NCBI GenBank assembly: GCA_002167745.1
Contig: NHCB01000014.1
Coordinates: 27,456 to 91,455, forward strand
DNA length: 64,000 nt
Reading direction: 5' to 3'
From: Betaproteobacteria bacterium TMED22
GTDB lineage: Bacteria > Pseudomonadota > Gammaproteobacteria > Burkholderiales > Eutrophovitaceae
Shown: positions 18,659 to 29,587 of the stretch, one piece after another
Layout of the letters: each line of letters opens with the position of its first letter
Numbering within the stretch: the first letter of the stretch is position 1
Notes under the pieces: generated by a model
Told to the model about the DNA's origin: nothing
Databases searched by the model: none
Seen by the model: the letters and a program-made list of their open reading frames with translations, nothing else
Translations under genes and position numbers: made by a program

Positions 18659-19574
18659 CGCAGCCTCGCAAGATCTCAAAAACTAACTGCTCAAAACCAA
18701 TGCCAGATGTCTTAGCAGCCATCGGCACCAAACTATGGCTAGTCATGCCTGGGACCGTATTAACTTCTAACACCCAGGCACCCCCAACTTCGTCCATCAT
18801 GATATCCACTCTACCCCAGCCGGAACACCCGAGAACGTTAAACGCCCTTAACGCCACATTCTGAAGTTCGACATCCACTGTCTCCTGCAGCCCGGATGGA
18901 CAAAAATACTTCGTCTCGTCTGAATGATACTTAGCTTGATAATCATAATTATTATTTGGCGCCAATATTCGGACAACCGGTAATGTCCTTCCATTTAAAA
19001 TAGCAACAGTTACTTCATTTCCTTGAATAAATTCTTCAGCAATAATAATGGGGTCGTATTCTCTAGCCAATTCAAATGCAGCCTCAACGTCCCCAACCCG
19101 CGTAACCTTAGAAAGACCGATCGTCGAGCCCTCCCTTGAAGGCTTCACTATCATGGGAAAGCCAAGCTCCTCACAAGCCATTAATAAGTCTTCAACTGAA
19201 CGTACCACAGAAAATTTTGGGGTTGGTACGCCAGACCCCTCAAAGACCAATTTGGATCTCCATTTGTCCATAGCAAGCGCACACGCCGGCACACGGCTGC
19301 CAGAATAGGGGATCTTTAATGTCTCGAGTAATCCTTGAATTGTGCCGTCTTCTCCACCTCGCCCATGCAACATAATGACTGCTCTATCTATCCGAGATAT
19401 GAGTATATCGACCGTACTATTTTTCTCAGTATCAATTAACTCGGCACTGAAGCCTTGCCTTATTAGCGCTCGATAAACCGCCTCCCCGGATTCAAGAGAA
19501 ACCTCCCGCTCTGAGGAACTTCCACCGTAGAGCACTCCGATCACGCCAAAGTTAAAGTTGTTGTCTTTGGTCAA
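18648..19574 (-). CDS. ddlB: D-alanine--D-alanine ligase
   Basis: ATP-grasp enzyme making the D-Ala-D-Ala dipeptide of peptidoglycan. It has 308 residues. VLYGGSSSEREVSLESG lies at the start, GRGGEDGTIQGLLE near residue 70, PMIVKPSREGSTIGLSKV near 150 and VLEVNTVPGMTSHSLVP near 270. The TTG start overlaps the murB stop and has GGGGGA seven bases before it; a GTG nine codons on is an alternative. A standard member of the dcw cluster. Confidence 0.96.
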   Translation of the reverse strand: MTKDNNFNFGVIGVLYGGSSSEREVSLESGEAVYRALIRQGFSAELIDTEKNSTVDILISRIDRAVIMLHGRGGEDGTIQGLLETLKIPYSGSRVPACALAMDKWRSKLVFEGSGVPTPKFSVVRSVEDLLMACEELGFPMIVKPSREGSTIGLSKVTRVGDVEAAFELAREYDPIIIAEEFIQGNEVTVAILNGRTLPVVRILAPNNNYDYQAKYHSDETKYFCPSGLQETVDVELQNVALRAFNVLGCSGWGRVDIMMDEVGGAWVLEVNTVPGMTSHSLVPMAAKTSGIGFEQLVFEILRGCDVA

Positions 19575-20467
19575 CAGTGATCCCCCATGATATGAACTTC
19601 TCTTTTCAACTTCACGCCCGAATTTAGCTTAACTACAGATTGAACTTCAAGGATCAAATCTTCAATATTTTTAGCCGTTGCTCCGCCGCTATTGATGATA
19701 AAATTCGCATGCTTGTTTGATACGATTGCGGCGCCTCGTTGAAGGCCTTTCAATCCACTTTTTTCAATGAGTCTTGCCGCAAAATCACCGTCCGGATTTC
19801 TAAAAACAGAACCTGAGTTCGGTTTACTGAGCGGCTGCTCCTGAACTCGTCGTTTCAAAAGCTCTTTGATCTTAGCTCTAGATTTTTCTTTTTCGCCGAC
19901 ATTAAATCTAAACCATCCACCAATAAAAAATTCCTTTCGTTGCCCTTTTCCGCTGACTTTGCGATATTCGACAATATAATCAGATGGAACTCTTTCCATT
20001 ATCTCTCCATCCGATGTAATTGTTCTTACCCGCTCAACATAATCCCAGACTTCAGAACCGTAACATCCGGCATTCATTGCCAATCCTCCGCCAACAGAAC
20101 CCGGAATACCCGCCATAAACTCCGCTCCCTCGAAGCCCATATTCGCGGAAAAACGTGCCAATTTCGGTAGCGCAACTCCTGCGCTGGCATAAAAAAGCGT
20201 ATCTCTGTCTCGTTCTGTAACGTCAATATCAGATAGACCCCGGTGCGTGAAGATCACGAGTGCCTCGAGGCCACCATCTCGAATTAACAAATTACTTCCT
20301 AGACCGACAAAGAACAGAGGTAGATCTGGACGAGAATTGCTTTTAAGAAAAGATGCCAGCTCTATTTCGGAAGAGGGGGCATATCCAAATCTTGCAACCC
20401 CTCCAGCCCTCCAGGCTGTCTGACGCTCCATTGCTACATGTTCTAACAACATTTCTTGAGGATTCAT
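19571..20467 (-). CDS. murB: UDP-N-acetylenolpyruvoylglucosamine reductase MurB
   Basis: FAD enzyme reducing the enolpyruvyl group to give UDP-MurNAc. It has 298 residues and, from length and motifs, belongs to the type II form. FAD contacts are in [15 protein letters not shown] near residue 52 and [20 protein letters not shown] near 120. The catalytic serine segment is [10 protein letters not shown] and a later Glu-containing C-terminal part follows. Four-base overlaps join it to both murC and ddlB. Confidence 0.96.
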   Translation of the reverse strand: MNPQEMLLEHVAMERQTAWRAGGVARFGYAPSSEIELASFLKSNSRPDLPLFFVGLGSNLLIRDGGLEALVIFTHRGLSDIDVTERDRDTLFYASAGVALPKLARFSANMGFEGAEFMAGIPGSVGGGLAMNAGCYGSEVWDYVERVRTITSDGEIMERVPSDYIVEYRKVSGKGQRKEFFIGGWFRFNVGEKEKSRAKIKELLKRRVQEQPLSKPNSGSVFRNPDGDFAARLIEKSGLKGLQRGAAIVSNKHANFIINSGGATAKNIEDLILEVQSVVKLNSGVKLKREVHIMGDHC

Positions 20468-21903
20468 GTGTTCCTACTTGATCCAATTAGTTGCTCAGCA
20501 TTTATGGCGCTGCTTCTAGATACCAAGCTTCCCGGCAAAGCTCCGATGGTCCCAGCACCCATCGTAATAACAAGATCACCCTCCGCAACAAGCTCATCCA
20601 GCATCCGACCTGCCTCCTCAATTCCTCGAACACAGATAGGATTTAATTCAGAAATCAATCTAATTGATCGGGCAATTCCAGAGCTATCGGCACCAGCAAT
20701 TGGCGACTCACCCGCCGCGTAAACATCCGTAATAATCAGCACATCCACCTCGCTTAAAACTCTCACAAACTCGTCAAAAGAATCTCTTGTTCGAGTATAT
20801 CGATGAGGCTGAAAAACCAACACTATCCGCTCGTCTGGATGCCCCTCTCGAATTGCTGCCAATGTCGGCTCAATCTCACTAGGATGGTGTCCGTAATCAT
20901 CATAAAGCGTCACTTCTTTGTCGCCAATTGTAACAGCCCCAAAGCATTCTAATCTCCGACCAACGCCTTGAAAGGACTCGAGTGAACTGCATATGATGTC
21001 ATCGTCAATCTCCAATTCCGTCGCGAGAGCAATGGCTGCAAGACTATTCAAAACATTATGTTTTCCTAAACAATTCAAACGAACTTTTAAAGGAGGAAAA
21101 ACTCGCGTGCCAAAATTACGCTCTACCGTAAAGTGCATTTTTCCATCTATCAGTCTAGCCGTACTGGCTCTAACTTGAGCCTCACGATTAAAACCATAAG
21201 TAATAATATACTTCGAGAGAGCCGGTAAAATATCGCGTATACCTGGATCATCAACACATAAAACTGCGCGTCCGTAAAAAGGGATTCGAGATATAAAGTC
21301 GACAAAAGCCTGTTTTAAACGCTCGAAATCATTTTCATACGTCTCCAGGTGGTCACGGTCGATGTTCGTCACAACACACATTATGGGCTGTAGAAGCAAG
21401 AAAGACGCATCAGACTCATCGGCTTCGACGACAATAAACTCACCCTCTCCCAATCGAGCGTTCGCTCCCGCTGATTGCAGTCTTCCGCCGATGACATAAG
21501 TCGGATCCATTCCTGCCTCCGCTAAGACACTTGCTACAAGACTCGTTGTAGTGGTCTTCCCATGAGTTCCTGCAATAGCGACACCTTGTTTCAAACGCAT
21601 CAATTCAGCTAACATTGTCGCTCTAGGCACTACTGGAATGCCCCTTCGCTTAGCCTCAAGCACCTCTGGATTTAATGGATCAATTGCAGAGGACGTAACG
21701 AGTACATCCGCAGAAATAATGTTACCTATACTGTGTCCAATTAAGACGTTAATTCCTAATTGACGTAATCGTGATAGTGTGGGGGACTCTTTTAAGTCGG
21801 AGCCGGACACTACGTAGCCAAGATTAAATAAAATCTCAGCAATGCCACTCATGCCAACACCTCCGACACCAACAAAATGTATGGATCTAACCTTATATTT
21901 CAT
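20464..21903 (-). CDS. murC: UDP-N-acetylmuramate--L-alanine ligase MurC
   Basis: First Mur ligase, adding L-Ala to UDP-MurNAc. It has 479 residues. A Rossmann-like UDP-binding domain opens with [17 protein letters not shown], the ATP loop is [13 protein letters not shown] near residue 115, and [15 protein letters not shown] near 340 is the signature of the C-terminal domain. It lies between murG and murB with ATGA-type 4-base overlaps at both ends. Confidence 0.97.
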   Translation of the reverse strand: MKYKVRSIHFVGVGGVGMSGIAEILFNLGYVVSGSDLKESPTLSRLRQLGINVLIGHSIGNIISADVLVTSSAIDPLNPEVLEAKRRGIPVVPRATMLAELMRLKQGVAIAGTHGKTTTTSLVASVLAEAGMDPTYVIGGRLQSAGANARLGEGEFIVVEADESDASFLLLQPIMCVVTNIDRDHLETYENDFERLKQAFVDFISRIPFYGRAVLCVDDPGIRDILPALSKYIITYGFNREAQVRASTARLIDGKMHFTVERNFGTRVFPPLKVRLNCLGKHNVLNSLAAIALATELEIDDDIICSSLESFQGVGRRLECFGAVTIGDKEVTLYDDYGHHPSEIEPTLAAIREGHPDERIVLVFQPHRYTRTRDSFDEFVRVLSEVDVLIITDVYAAGESPIAGADSSGIARSIRLISELNPICVRGIEEAGRMLDELVAEGDLVITMGAGTIGALPGSLVSRSSAINAEQLIGSSRNT

Positions 21904-22961
21904 AAGACTAACTCCTCAATATGTTGCCCAGCCAGCCCTGTAGCTCCTCCCAGACTACCCGATTTAGCTCTGACCCCCATCGTCATAAGACGAGGACGGC
22001 TCATTTTAAGCAGGTACTTGACTATTAGCTCTGGAGACATCTCAGTTTCAGGCACGATAATCGCCGCACCTAATTTTTCCAAAAACTCACCATTTCTTGT
22101 TTGATGATCATCTACTGCATAAGGATAAGGTATGAGCATACTTGCCACCCCGATCGCAGAAATTTCCGATACCGTTAGCGCTCCTGCCCGTGAAATCACC
22201 AAATCTGCTCGCGAGTAGACCTCTTGCATATCCTCTATAAATTCGAACAAAGTCGCCGCAACACCAACTCGATCATAGAGATTTTGCAGTTCATTCAAAT
22301 TATTTTGTCCGGCTTGATGGATAACATAAGGTCTGCGGTCAATCGGCATTTTCGAAATCGCCACCGGTAATACTTTGTTCAAAATGTTTGAGCCTAAACT
22401 TCCGCCAACAATAAAAACAGTCAACCGTCCATCTCGCGCCTTATATCGCGCTTCTGGGTCTTCGGTAGACTCAAATTCAGACCTCAGTGGATTACCGACA
22501 TAGATACCCTTTTTGAGCGCACCCGGAAAACCCAGTAACACTTTTTTGCTTATCTTAGCCAGCAATCGATTAGCTAGCCCAGGAAAAGCATTCTGCTCGT
22601 GAATCACAATAGGGCAACGATATAAAGCTGCAGCGATTCCACCGGGAACAGTGATATAACCACCAAAACCGACCACCACATCAGGCTTAATTCTCATCAA
22701 GAATCGAAATGTGCTGAAACATGCCCCCATTAACGCGACGGGAAGAAATAACCAACGCCGCACACCATTTCTTCTAACGCCTGAAAACCGTAGAAATAAC
22801 ATTCGAACTGGATCGAGTTTAACTAGACGTCGCTCCAAACCGTTAACACCTCCAAGCCAATATACATCCCAATTCTTTTTTTCAAAATAATCGGCTACGG
22901 CCAGAGCTGGAAATACGTGACCACCCGTCCCACCAGCCATGATCAAGATTCGCTTACTCAA
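21900..22961 (-). CDS. murG: Lipid II synthase MurG
   Basis: GT-B glycosyltransferase that adds GlcNAc to lipid I on the inner face of the membrane. It has 353 residues. [19 protein letters not shown] is at the N-terminus, the donor-site motif [13 protein letters not shown] near 190, and [24 protein letters not shown] near 265. The start is TTG, overlapping the ftsW stop (TTGA); the next ATG would remove the first beta-strand, so TTG is preferred. Confidence 0.96.
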   Translation of the reverse strand: MSKRILIMAGGTGGHVFPALAVADYFEKKNWDVYWLGGVNGLERRLVKLDPVRMLFLRFSGVRRNGVRRWLFLPVALMGACFSTFRFLMRIKPDVVVGFGGYITVPGGIAAALYRCPIVIHEQNAFPGLANRLLAKISKKVLLGFPGALKKGIYVGNPLRSEFESTEDPEARYKARDGRLTVFIVGGSLGSNILNKVLPVAISKMPIDRRPYVIHQAGQNNLNELQNLYDRVGVAATLFEFIEDMQEVYSRADLVISRAGALTVSEISAIGVASMLIPYPYAVDDHQTRNGEFLEKLGAAIIVPETEMSPELIVKYLLKMSRPRLMTMGVRAKSGSLGGATGLAGQHIEELVL

Positions 22962-24133
22962 AGATTAATCCCCTTCATAAGAGCCCGATTTTCGTAGTCA
23001 ATCCGAAAAATAAGGCCTAGGGCAAGGCAATTCATCATTAACCCGCTCCCACCAAAGGATAGGAGCGGTAGCGTCAACCCTTTCGTTGGAAGAGCCCCTA
23101 CATTCACCCCCATATTGATCAGGGCTTGGAAACCAATCCAAATAGCGACGCCCTGAGCAACTAGGGCTGAAAAATAACGTTCTAGCCGGGCAGCTTGGTT
23201 ACCAATCATAATCATTCGCAAGGTCAGCCATCCAAAAGCTGAAACCGTTAACGCTACTCCCAAAAAGCCCATTTCTTCCCCGATAACAGCAAAGATAAAA
23301 TCTGTATGCGGTTCGGGTAAATAATGTAGCTTCTCTATGCTCCCTCCAAGACCAACACCGAACAGTTCACCCCGTCCAAATGCCATAAGTGAGTGCGTTA
23401 ACTGATAGCCTGTCTTCAAAGGGTCCTCAAAAGGATTTAAAAAACCAAAAACCCGCGCCGCGCGATAATCAGAACTGTATATCAATCCGATGAACGCCAC
23501 GCACAGGAGTAACGTCAACACAATAAGCAGCCTTAAATTCATTCCGCCCAAAAAAAGCACACCCATAGCAATGACTGTAATAACAGCAAAAGCACCAAAA
23601 TCCGGCTCGCGTAACAATAAGGATCCCGTTAAAACCATGACCCCGAATAAGGGAAGGAAACCACGCTTGAAGCTAGATATGTGTACCCCCTTCCTTATCG
23701 TGTAATCAGCTGCATATAAAACTGTCGCAAACTTCATAAATTCTGAAGGCTGGAAACTAAAGCCCGCAAACCGAAACCAACGACGACTCCCGTTTGCTTC
23801 GTAACCGATCCACGGCACAAGCACTGCAACCAGCATGATGAGTCCAAAGACGAAAAATACGGGGGCAATTGCCTCCCAATACCGAACCGGAATCTGGATC
23901 GCTAACAGGGCTAACATTAGTCCGATTGACAAGGCAAACAGATGCCGGACAAGAAATCTATATGGACTACCACCGAGTACAACTGAATTATCGGCAATCG
24001 CTACAGAGGAGGAGTACACCATAACAACACCTAATCCAAGCAACCCTATTGCCAGCCAAAATAGGACAATATCAAAATCATAGGAACCATCGTTGTCAGT
24101 CAATTTTGACCAGCTCATTGAATCGAAAAACAT
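22958..24133 (-). CDS. ftsW: Peptidoglycan glycosyltransferase FtsW
   Basis: SEDS-family polymerase of septal peptidoglycan, partner of FtsI. It has 391 residues with about ten membrane helices. SEDS patterns include PVRYWEAIAPVF, GSRRWFRFAGFSFQPSEFMK near 120, REPDFGAFAVI near 185 with the catalytic Asp, and TDFIFAVIGEEMGFLGV near 290. It shares one base with the murD stop (TAATG) and four with murG. Confidence 0.96.
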   Translation of the reverse strand: MFFDSMSWSKLTDNDGSYDFDIVLFWLAIGLLGLGVVMVYSSSVAIADNSVVLGGSPYRFLVRHLFALSIGLMLALLAIQIPVRYWEAIAPVFFVFGLIMLVAVLVPWIGYEANGSRRWFRFAGFSFQPSEFMKFATVLYAADYTIRKGVHISSFKRGFLPLFGVMVLTGSLLLREPDFGAFAVITVIAMGVLFLGGMNLRLLIVLTLLLCVAFIGLIYSSDYRAARVFGFLNPFEDPLKTGYQLTHSLMAFGRGELFGVGLGGSIEKLHYLPEPHTDFIFAVIGEEMGFLGVALTVSAFGWLTLRMIMIGNQAARLERYFSALVAQGVAIWIGFQALINMGVNVGALPTKGLTLPLLSFGGSGLMMNCLALGLIFRIDYENRALMKGINL

Positions 24134-25539
24134 TAAGCTAAACTCCTGACCGCATCAGTAAACATATCACCGCGATGTTCGTAATTGTCAAACATGTCAA
24201 AACTAGCACATGCGGGTGAAAATAAGACAACTTCTCCAGGTTCAGCTATTTTTGAAGCGATTCGAACGGCGTTCATCAGGTCGGCAGCATCGAATATCTC
24301 AACACCCGCCCTCTCGATCCGCTGCTTGATTACTTGAGCATCTTGACCCATCAGAACAACTGCTCGTACTTTTTGACGAATGGTCTCCACGAGGACGTCA
24401 AAGTTTTGTTGCTTGGACTGGCCACCGAGGAGCAACACGCATGATGTTGGTATCCCAGATATTGCCGCTGCTGTGGCACCTACGTTTGTAGCTTTTGAGT
24501 CGTTATAAAATTGCACCCCGCTTATATCTGCTACCCACTGCATGCGATGATCTAATCCTTCGTAAGAAAGCAGTCCTCTTACCCCCGCCTCATTAACGGG
24601 AACAATAGCGCTTGATAAAGCGAGCGCAGCCAGCGCATTTGAAACGTTGTGCTGCCCAGTAACTCTTAAGTCGTTACATTTACAAATCTGTTGCGTACCA
24701 CAAACTAACCACTGATCTCCCGCAATCTCGCTTACCCCCCAAGATCGATCGGTATCTGGAGGACTCAACCCAAATGTAATAGCTCCATCTAGTCCAGAGG
24801 TCGCTCTCAATAACGGTTCGTCCCTATTCACCACCTTGATACCTCGACCAGAATAGATCCGACATTTTGATTGAAGATAGGCATCAAAATCAGGATACCT
24901 ATCTAGATGGTCCTCGGAGACATTCAGTACAACCGATACATCGGATTCAAATGAGTGCGTTGTATCAATTTGAAAACTAGACATCTCCAACACAAAAACA
25001 TCTGGTATTTCACGCGCACCTAGCTCAATTTGAGATAACACATCCAAAACCGGAATGCCGATGTTACCAACCGCAACTGCATCGAGGCTACATGCATTAA
25101 GAACACTCTCAACCATCCGCGTGACGGTACTTTTACCGTTCGTGCCAGTAATCGCAACTACTTTGCTATTTCGATACTTAAGTGTCTCTTGATAAAAAAC
25201 TTCGATGTCACCGACTACCGGTATCCCGAGTTTTTTTAACTTTTGTAATGGTATATCCCTCAATGATATCCCTGGACTTGAAACTACTACATCGATGTCC
25301 GTAAAAATGTAATCCTTAAAAGGGCCAGTATAAATCTTTATTTCTGGATATTCGTGTCGTATCTGTGCGAAGCCCGGAGCTTCAACACGTGAATCAGCGA
25401 GTACGACTATCGCTCCCTTTTGGACAAACCAGCGAATAATCGACAGACCAGTTATGCCGCACCCTAAAACCAGAATGACTTTCCCTTCGACAGTAACGGA
25501 TAAGGGACCAAACCGATCATCAGCACGAAAAATCATCAT
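24133..25539 (-). CDS. murD: UDP-N-acetylmuramoylalanine--D-glutamate ligase MurD
   Basis: Second Mur ligase, adding D-Glu. It has 468 residues with the chosen start. GKVILVLGCGITGLSIIRW opens the UDP-binding domain, the ATP loop is VAITGTNGKSTVTRMV near residue 130, and YNDSKATNVGATAAA near 345 is the C-terminal signature. The reading frame is open further upstream into mraY, but that extension has no counterpart in MurD. Two adjacent ATG codons just after the mraY stop are the likeliest start; the Shine-Dalgarno is poor, suggesting coupling. Confidence 0.94.
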   Translation of the reverse strand: MMIFRADDRFGPLSVTVEGKVILVLGCGITGLSIIRWFVQKGAIVVLADSRVEAPGFAQIRHEYPEIKIYTGPFKDYIFTDIDVVVSSPGISLRDIPLQKLKKLGIPVVGDIEVFYQETLKYRNSKVVAITGTNGKSTVTRMVESVLNACSLDAVAVGNIGIPVLDVLSQIELGAREIPDVFVLEMSSFQIDTTHSFESDVSVVLNVSEDHLDRYPDFDAYLQSKCRIYSGRGIKVVNRDEPLLRATSGLDGAITFGLSPPDTDRSWGVSEIAGDQWLVCGTQQICKCNDLRVTGQHNVSNALAALALSSAIVPVNEAGVRGLLSYEGLDHRMQWVADISGVQFYNDSKATNVGATAAAISGIPTSCVLLLGGQSKQQNFDVLVETIRQKVRAVVLMGQDAQVIKQRIERAGVEIFDAADLMNAVRIASKIAEPGEVVLFSPACASFDMFDNYEHRGDMFTDAVRSLA

Positions 25540-25559
25540 AGTTAAACAGTAAAAAGCAT

Positions 25560-26645
25560 CTATCTCAGCTTTAACGTGGACAATCCGATTAGCACCAACA
25601 TCATCGTAATAATCCAAAAACGCACGACAACTTGATTCTCTTTCCAACCTTTGAGCTCGAAGTGATGATGTAGCGGCGCCATACGAAACACCCTCCGTCC
25701 AGTTAACTTAAATGAAATCACCTGGACCATTACCGAGAGCGTCTCAACGACAAATACACCACCCATGATAAACAGAACGATTTCTTGCCGAATAACGACC
25801 GCTACAACACCCAGGGCGGCACCAAGTGCTAACGCCCCCACATCCCCCATAAACACCTCTGCTGGATAAGCGTTAAACCATAAGAATGCTAGACCTGCTC
25901 CTGCTAGCGAGGCACAAAAAATTGCCAACTCCCCTGCCCCTGAAATATATGGAAATCCTAAATAGCGAGAAAACTCAGCATGACCTGCTACGTAAGCAAA
26001 AATCGCCAAAGCGCTTGCAATCATGACCGCAGGCATAATGGCAAGACCATCAAGGCCATCCGTCAAATTGACAGCGTTACTACTGCCGACAATCGCTAAG
26101 AAACTTAACAAAATAAAACCATATACCCCCAGGGGAATTGCGACATCTTTAAAAAACGGAAGTATTAAATCTGTCTGCATTCCAAATTCGGTAGCGTTAG
26201 CCAAATATAACGATGCAAGAACAGCAACTAAAGATTGATAAGAAAATTTCTCCACGGCAGTGAGACCATAGGGACTTTTTAAAACCACCTTTCTATAGTC
26301 ATCAATCCAACCAATAGCGCCAAATGCCACCGTAACTGTTAGGACCACCCAAATCCACTTATTGGTCAAATCGGCCCAGAGAAGAGTCGTAACGGCTATC
26401 GCAACGAGGATTAACGCGCCACCCATAGTGGGTGTGCCGGTTTTCACTTCATGCGTACTAGGTCCGTCGCTCCTCACCGTTTGGCCGATCTTATAATCCG
26501 TCAATTTTTTAATCATTCTGGGACCTAAAGCAAATGAAATCAGGAGCGCGGTTAGTGCGGCCAATACTGCCCTCAAAGTAATGTATGAAAAGACATTGAA
26601 ACCACTAAAGTGAGTTTCAAGGTATTGCGATAGTAATAAAAACAC
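25560..26645 (-). CDS. mraY: Phospho-N-acetylmuramoyl-pentapeptide transferase MraY
   Basis: Integral membrane enzyme that makes lipid I from UDP-MurNAc-pentapeptide and undecaprenyl phosphate. It has 361 residues and about ten helices. [11 protein letters not shown] is near residue 70, [10 protein letters not shown] near 110, the catalytic [16 protein letters not shown] near 190 and [14 protein letters not shown] near 265; [12 protein letters not shown] is near the end. The GTG start is supported by an AAGGGA six bases upstream. Confidence 0.97.
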   Translation of the reverse strand: MFLLLSQYLETHFSGFNVFSYITLRAVLAALTALLISFALGPRMIKKLTDYKIGQTVRSDGPSTHEVKTGTPTMGGALILVAIAVTTLLWADLTNKWIWVVLTVTVAFGAIGWIDDYRKVVLKSPYGLTAVEKFSYQSLVAVLASLYLANATEFGMQTDLILPFFKDVAIPLGVYGFILLSFLAIVGSSNAVNLTDGLDGLAIMPAVMIASALAIFAYVAGHAEFSRYLGFPYISGAGELAIFCASLAGAGLAFLWFNAYPAEVFMGDVGALALGAALGVVAVVIRQEIVLFIMGGVFVVETLSVMVQVISFKLTGRRVFRMAPLHHHFELKGWKENQVVVRFWIITMMLVLIGLSTLKLR

Positions 26646-26670
26646 CTGATGTCCCTTTTAAAAATTGCAG

Positions 26671-28035
26671 TTAAGCGATTAGTGAGTTACAAAAATATTC
26701 CATTTTCATGAATCGAGATCCTTTTACCAAAATATACGTTTGACCATCTAGGTTAGCTTGCAACTTAGCGAGCAATTCACTGCGAGACTTAAAATGGATA
26801 CCGTTATTACCGAAACTAGCAACAGCTTTTTTCGTAAGATCACCAAAACCTAAAAACAAATCAATATCTTTATTCTTTGCAAACTCGCCTACTTTCTCGT
26901 GCAAAGATGGTCCAAATTTACCGAGCTCTCCCATGTCTCCAAAGACAAAAATTTTTTTTCCAGGTTCTGCAGCGAGACACTCCAAAGCCCAGCAAACGGA
27001 ATCAAAATTGGCGTTATATGTATCATTGATAAGCACATCTCCAGACTTAAGTTTTATAGTCTCCAGCCTACCTTTCACACTATCGAAAGATTCAAGGCCC
27101 TGCCTTATTGAACTTGCTGAAATTTTTAGCGAAAAGCAAACAGCTGCGGCGGCAAGGGCATTCAAAATATTGTGGCCACCTCTAACTTTCATATCAACTT
27201 CTATCACCGATGACTGATAAATAATTTTCAAGGTAGTTAATCTTGCTGATTGCGAATATTCGGCTAAAACATCTGCATCGGGAGATTTACCAAAGCTTAG
27301 GACCTCTCTTCCTGAACATTTATTTATTAGATAATCAGTATATTCTCCTCCGGCCTCAACAATAAGTACCCCATCTTTTGGCAACCCACAGATGATTTCT
27401 GATTTTGCTTCAGCGATCGCTGCTTGAGAACCTAATTCACCAATATGAGCAGTTCCAATATTTGTAATAACAGCTATATCAGGACGAACAACACGAGTCA
27501 GTTGCTCTAATTCTCCCGAATTGCTCATACCCATTTCGACTACCGCGTAATCATGGTTACTAGTCAGCTCCAACAGGGTTTTAGGTACCCCAATGTGGTT
27601 ATTAAAATTATCTTTAGTCGCGAGAACTTTATCTACCCCTGCCTCATACCGCAGAATACTAGCGATCATTTCTTTTACTGTTGTCTTACCGTTACTCCCA
27701 GTTATTCCAACTATCTTAATTTGCGCACTGAATTTATTTCTCCACCAACAAGATAGGTCTGCTAATCCTTGATGGGTATCATGGGTTATAAGGTAAGTTC
27801 TATCGCCCCCTAATATGCATTTGCTGTAATCCACTGAAACCATACATGCGGTCGCGCCCCTTTCAAAAGCCTCAAAAATGAAATCATGGCCGTCAAAATT
27901 AAGACCTTTTAAAGCCACATACAAATCGCCTTTGTTAATATCACGACTATCTGTGGATATTCTTGAAACCAGTATCGACGAATCACCAATGAACTGTGTC
28001 TGGGTATCCGACGCGTAGTCCTCAATTCTAAACAT
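26671..28035 (-). CDS. murF: UDP-N-acetylmuramoyl-tripeptide--D-alanyl-D-alanine ligase MurF
   Basis: Last cytoplasmic Mur ligase, attaching the D-Ala-D-Ala made by Ddl. It has 454 residues. GDLYVALKGLNFDGHDF is near residue 35, the ATP loop VGITGSNGKTTVKEMI near 108, and INDTYNANFDSVCWALE near 310. It overlaps murE by eight bases and lies 25 bases before mraY. Confidence 0.97.
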   Translation of the reverse strand: MFRIEDYASDTQTQFIGDSSILVSRISTDSRDINKGDLYVALKGLNFDGHDFIFEAFERGATACMVSVDYSKCILGGDRTYLITHDTHQGLADLSCWWRNKFSAQIKIVGITGSNGKTTVKEMIASILRYEAGVDKVLATKDNFNNHIGVPKTLLELTSNHDYAVVEMGMSNSGELEQLTRVVRPDIAVITNIGTAHIGELGSQAAIAEAKSEIICGLPKDGVLIVEAGGEYTDYLINKCSGREVLSFGKSPDADVLAEYSQSARLTTLKIIYQSSVIEVDMKVRGGHNILNALAAAAVCFSLKISASSIRQGLESFDSVKGRLETIKLKSGDVLINDTYNANFDSVCWALECLAAEPGKKIFVFGDMGELGKFGPSLHEKVGEFAKNKDIDLFLGFGDLTKKAVASFGNNGIHFKSRSELLAKLQANLDGQTYILVKGSRFMKMEYFCNSLIA

Positions 28036-29587
28036 GCGTGCAGTCCTGGTGTCCGTTAGAATCAGGATGTAACTTTTTTAAATACTCTTCAGCGACTGCG
28101 TAATCGTCAAACGGTATCCGTTCACCGCAAACATCTTGATACTTCTCGTGTCCTTTCCCAGCGATACATATAATGTCGTTTTTATTAGCTAACTCTATAG
28201 CCCGAAAAATCGCGGACCGTCGGTCCAGTTCGACAAGAAACTGGCTCTCATTACCCCCTGTTACTTGCTCGATGATTTTCTCAGGCGTTTCATACCTAGG
28301 ATTATCTGTGGTAACAATCGCAATATGGGAGAACTCGAGAACAGCCCGGCCCATTAACACCCTTTTGTCCTTGTCTCTATCACCGCCAGCTCCAAAGACT
28401 GTAATTACGCGCCCATTTGATGAAAGAAGGGATTTTAGAGTCGAGAGAACTAGGCTGAGTGCGGCAGGAGTATGTGCATAATCAATATATACACGCCGAT
28501 TATATTTTTCTCCAACTCGCTGTAAACGTCCTTCTGAATGCCTCAAATCACCAATAGCATCACAAGCCTTTAGAAAATCGACTCCTGAACAAAGTAACCC
28601 CCCCAAAACAGCAAGCATATTGCTCACATTAAACTCACCAAAAATATGGGATTTTATTTCTTTGGAGCCCCATGGCGTGACGACGCTAAATTTTGAACCA
28701 TCAATCGATAAGGCTAATTGACTGACATGAATATCAGCATTTTTTTTTGCCGTGCTATAAGTGATTACGCGCTTATCTTTCCGCTTGAGACTCGCGGCAA
28801 GATCGGTACCAAAATTGTCGTCAATATTGATAACAGCATAAGATAATGTATCAAACAAAAACAGTTGCGCTTTTGCAAGTCCGTAAAGCTCGAACGTTCC
28901 ATGATAATCTAGATGATCATGGGATAGATTAGTAAAAATTGCGACGTTTACTCTCGTTCCATTTAGCCTATTTTGCGTCAACGCGTGGGATGAAACTTCT
29001 ATAGACACACATGAAACACCCGATTCCGTAAGATCTTTAAAGGTGCGCTGAAGAGCAAGTGCATCTGGAGTTGTTCTAGTATCACAATGGCTTACATCAA
29101 TCTTTTTACCGGGGATATTTAAACCAAGAGTTCCAATGCATGCGCTATCTCGACCTAGCAAAAAAAAAGCTTCAGCGAGCCAGTTAACACAAGTAGTTTT
29201 ACCATTAGTGCCCGTTACACCCAAAACATGCATACCGTTCGTTGGGTCACCATAAAAGAGGGCTGCAAATTCACCCATCAAAGCCCTTACGTTATTAAAC
29301 CCCATGTTGGGTAATTGGTGATTGGCATTCCAGACCCATCCATCACGCTCCCAAATAACAACCGAACAACCTTTCTCGATTGCTTCACTGATATGAGTGC
29401 GGCCATCTTGATTGCTGCCAGGATATGCAAAGAAAATATCACCCTTTTTGGTAAATCGGCTATCATTTGATAAACCCGTAGGAGCAACTTTTAGTTCACT
29501 CAGTTTTTGTTTTAAGTTGTTGCCATTATTAATATTCGCTCCGGATAACCCAGATTGAAAAAAACGTTCGATAGCGGATGCAGTCAT
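28028..29587 (-). CDS. murE: UDP-MurNAc-tripeptide synthetase MurE, meso-DAP type
   Basis: Third Mur ligase. It has 519 residues. The ATP loop is GVTGTNGKTTCVNWLAE near residue 122, and the C-terminal DNPR motif (TTDNPRYETPEKI near 430) is the known marker for meso-diaminopimelate as the added amino acid. That predicts Gram-negative A1gamma-type peptidoglycan. The N-terminal domain has GDIFFAYPGSNQDGRTH. Four-base and eight-base overlaps link it to ftsI and murF. Confidence 0.97.
   Translation of the reverse strand: MTASAIERFFQSGLSGANINNGNNLKQKLSELKVAPTGLSNDSRFTKKGDIFFAYPGSNQDGRTHISEAIEKGCSVVIWERDGWVWNANHQLPNMGFNNVRALMGEFAALFYGDPTNGMHVLGVTGTNGKTTCVNWLAEAFFLLGRDSACIGTLGLNIPGKKIDVSHCDTRTTPDALALQRTFKDLTESGVSCVSIEVSSHALTQNRLNGTRVNVAIFTNLSHDHLDYHGTFELYGLAKAQLFLFDTLSYAVINIDDNFGTDLAASLKRKDKRVITYSTAKKNADIHVSQLALSIDGSKFSVVTPWGSKEIKSHIFGEFNVSNMLAVLGGLLCSGVDFLKACDAIGDLRHSEGRLQRVGEKYNRRVYIDYAHTPAALSLVLSTLKSLLSSNGRVITVFGAGGDRDKDKRVLMGRAVLEFSHIAIVTTDNPRYETPEKIIEQVTGGNESQFLVELDRRSAIFRAIELANKNDIICIAGKGHEKYQDVCGERIPFDDYAVAEEYLKKLHPDSNGHQDCTHV

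Noticed and set aside
25540..25647. Upstream in-frame extension of murD by 36 codons into mraY
   Set aside because: No MurD has such an extension and the first beta-strand begins well after it.
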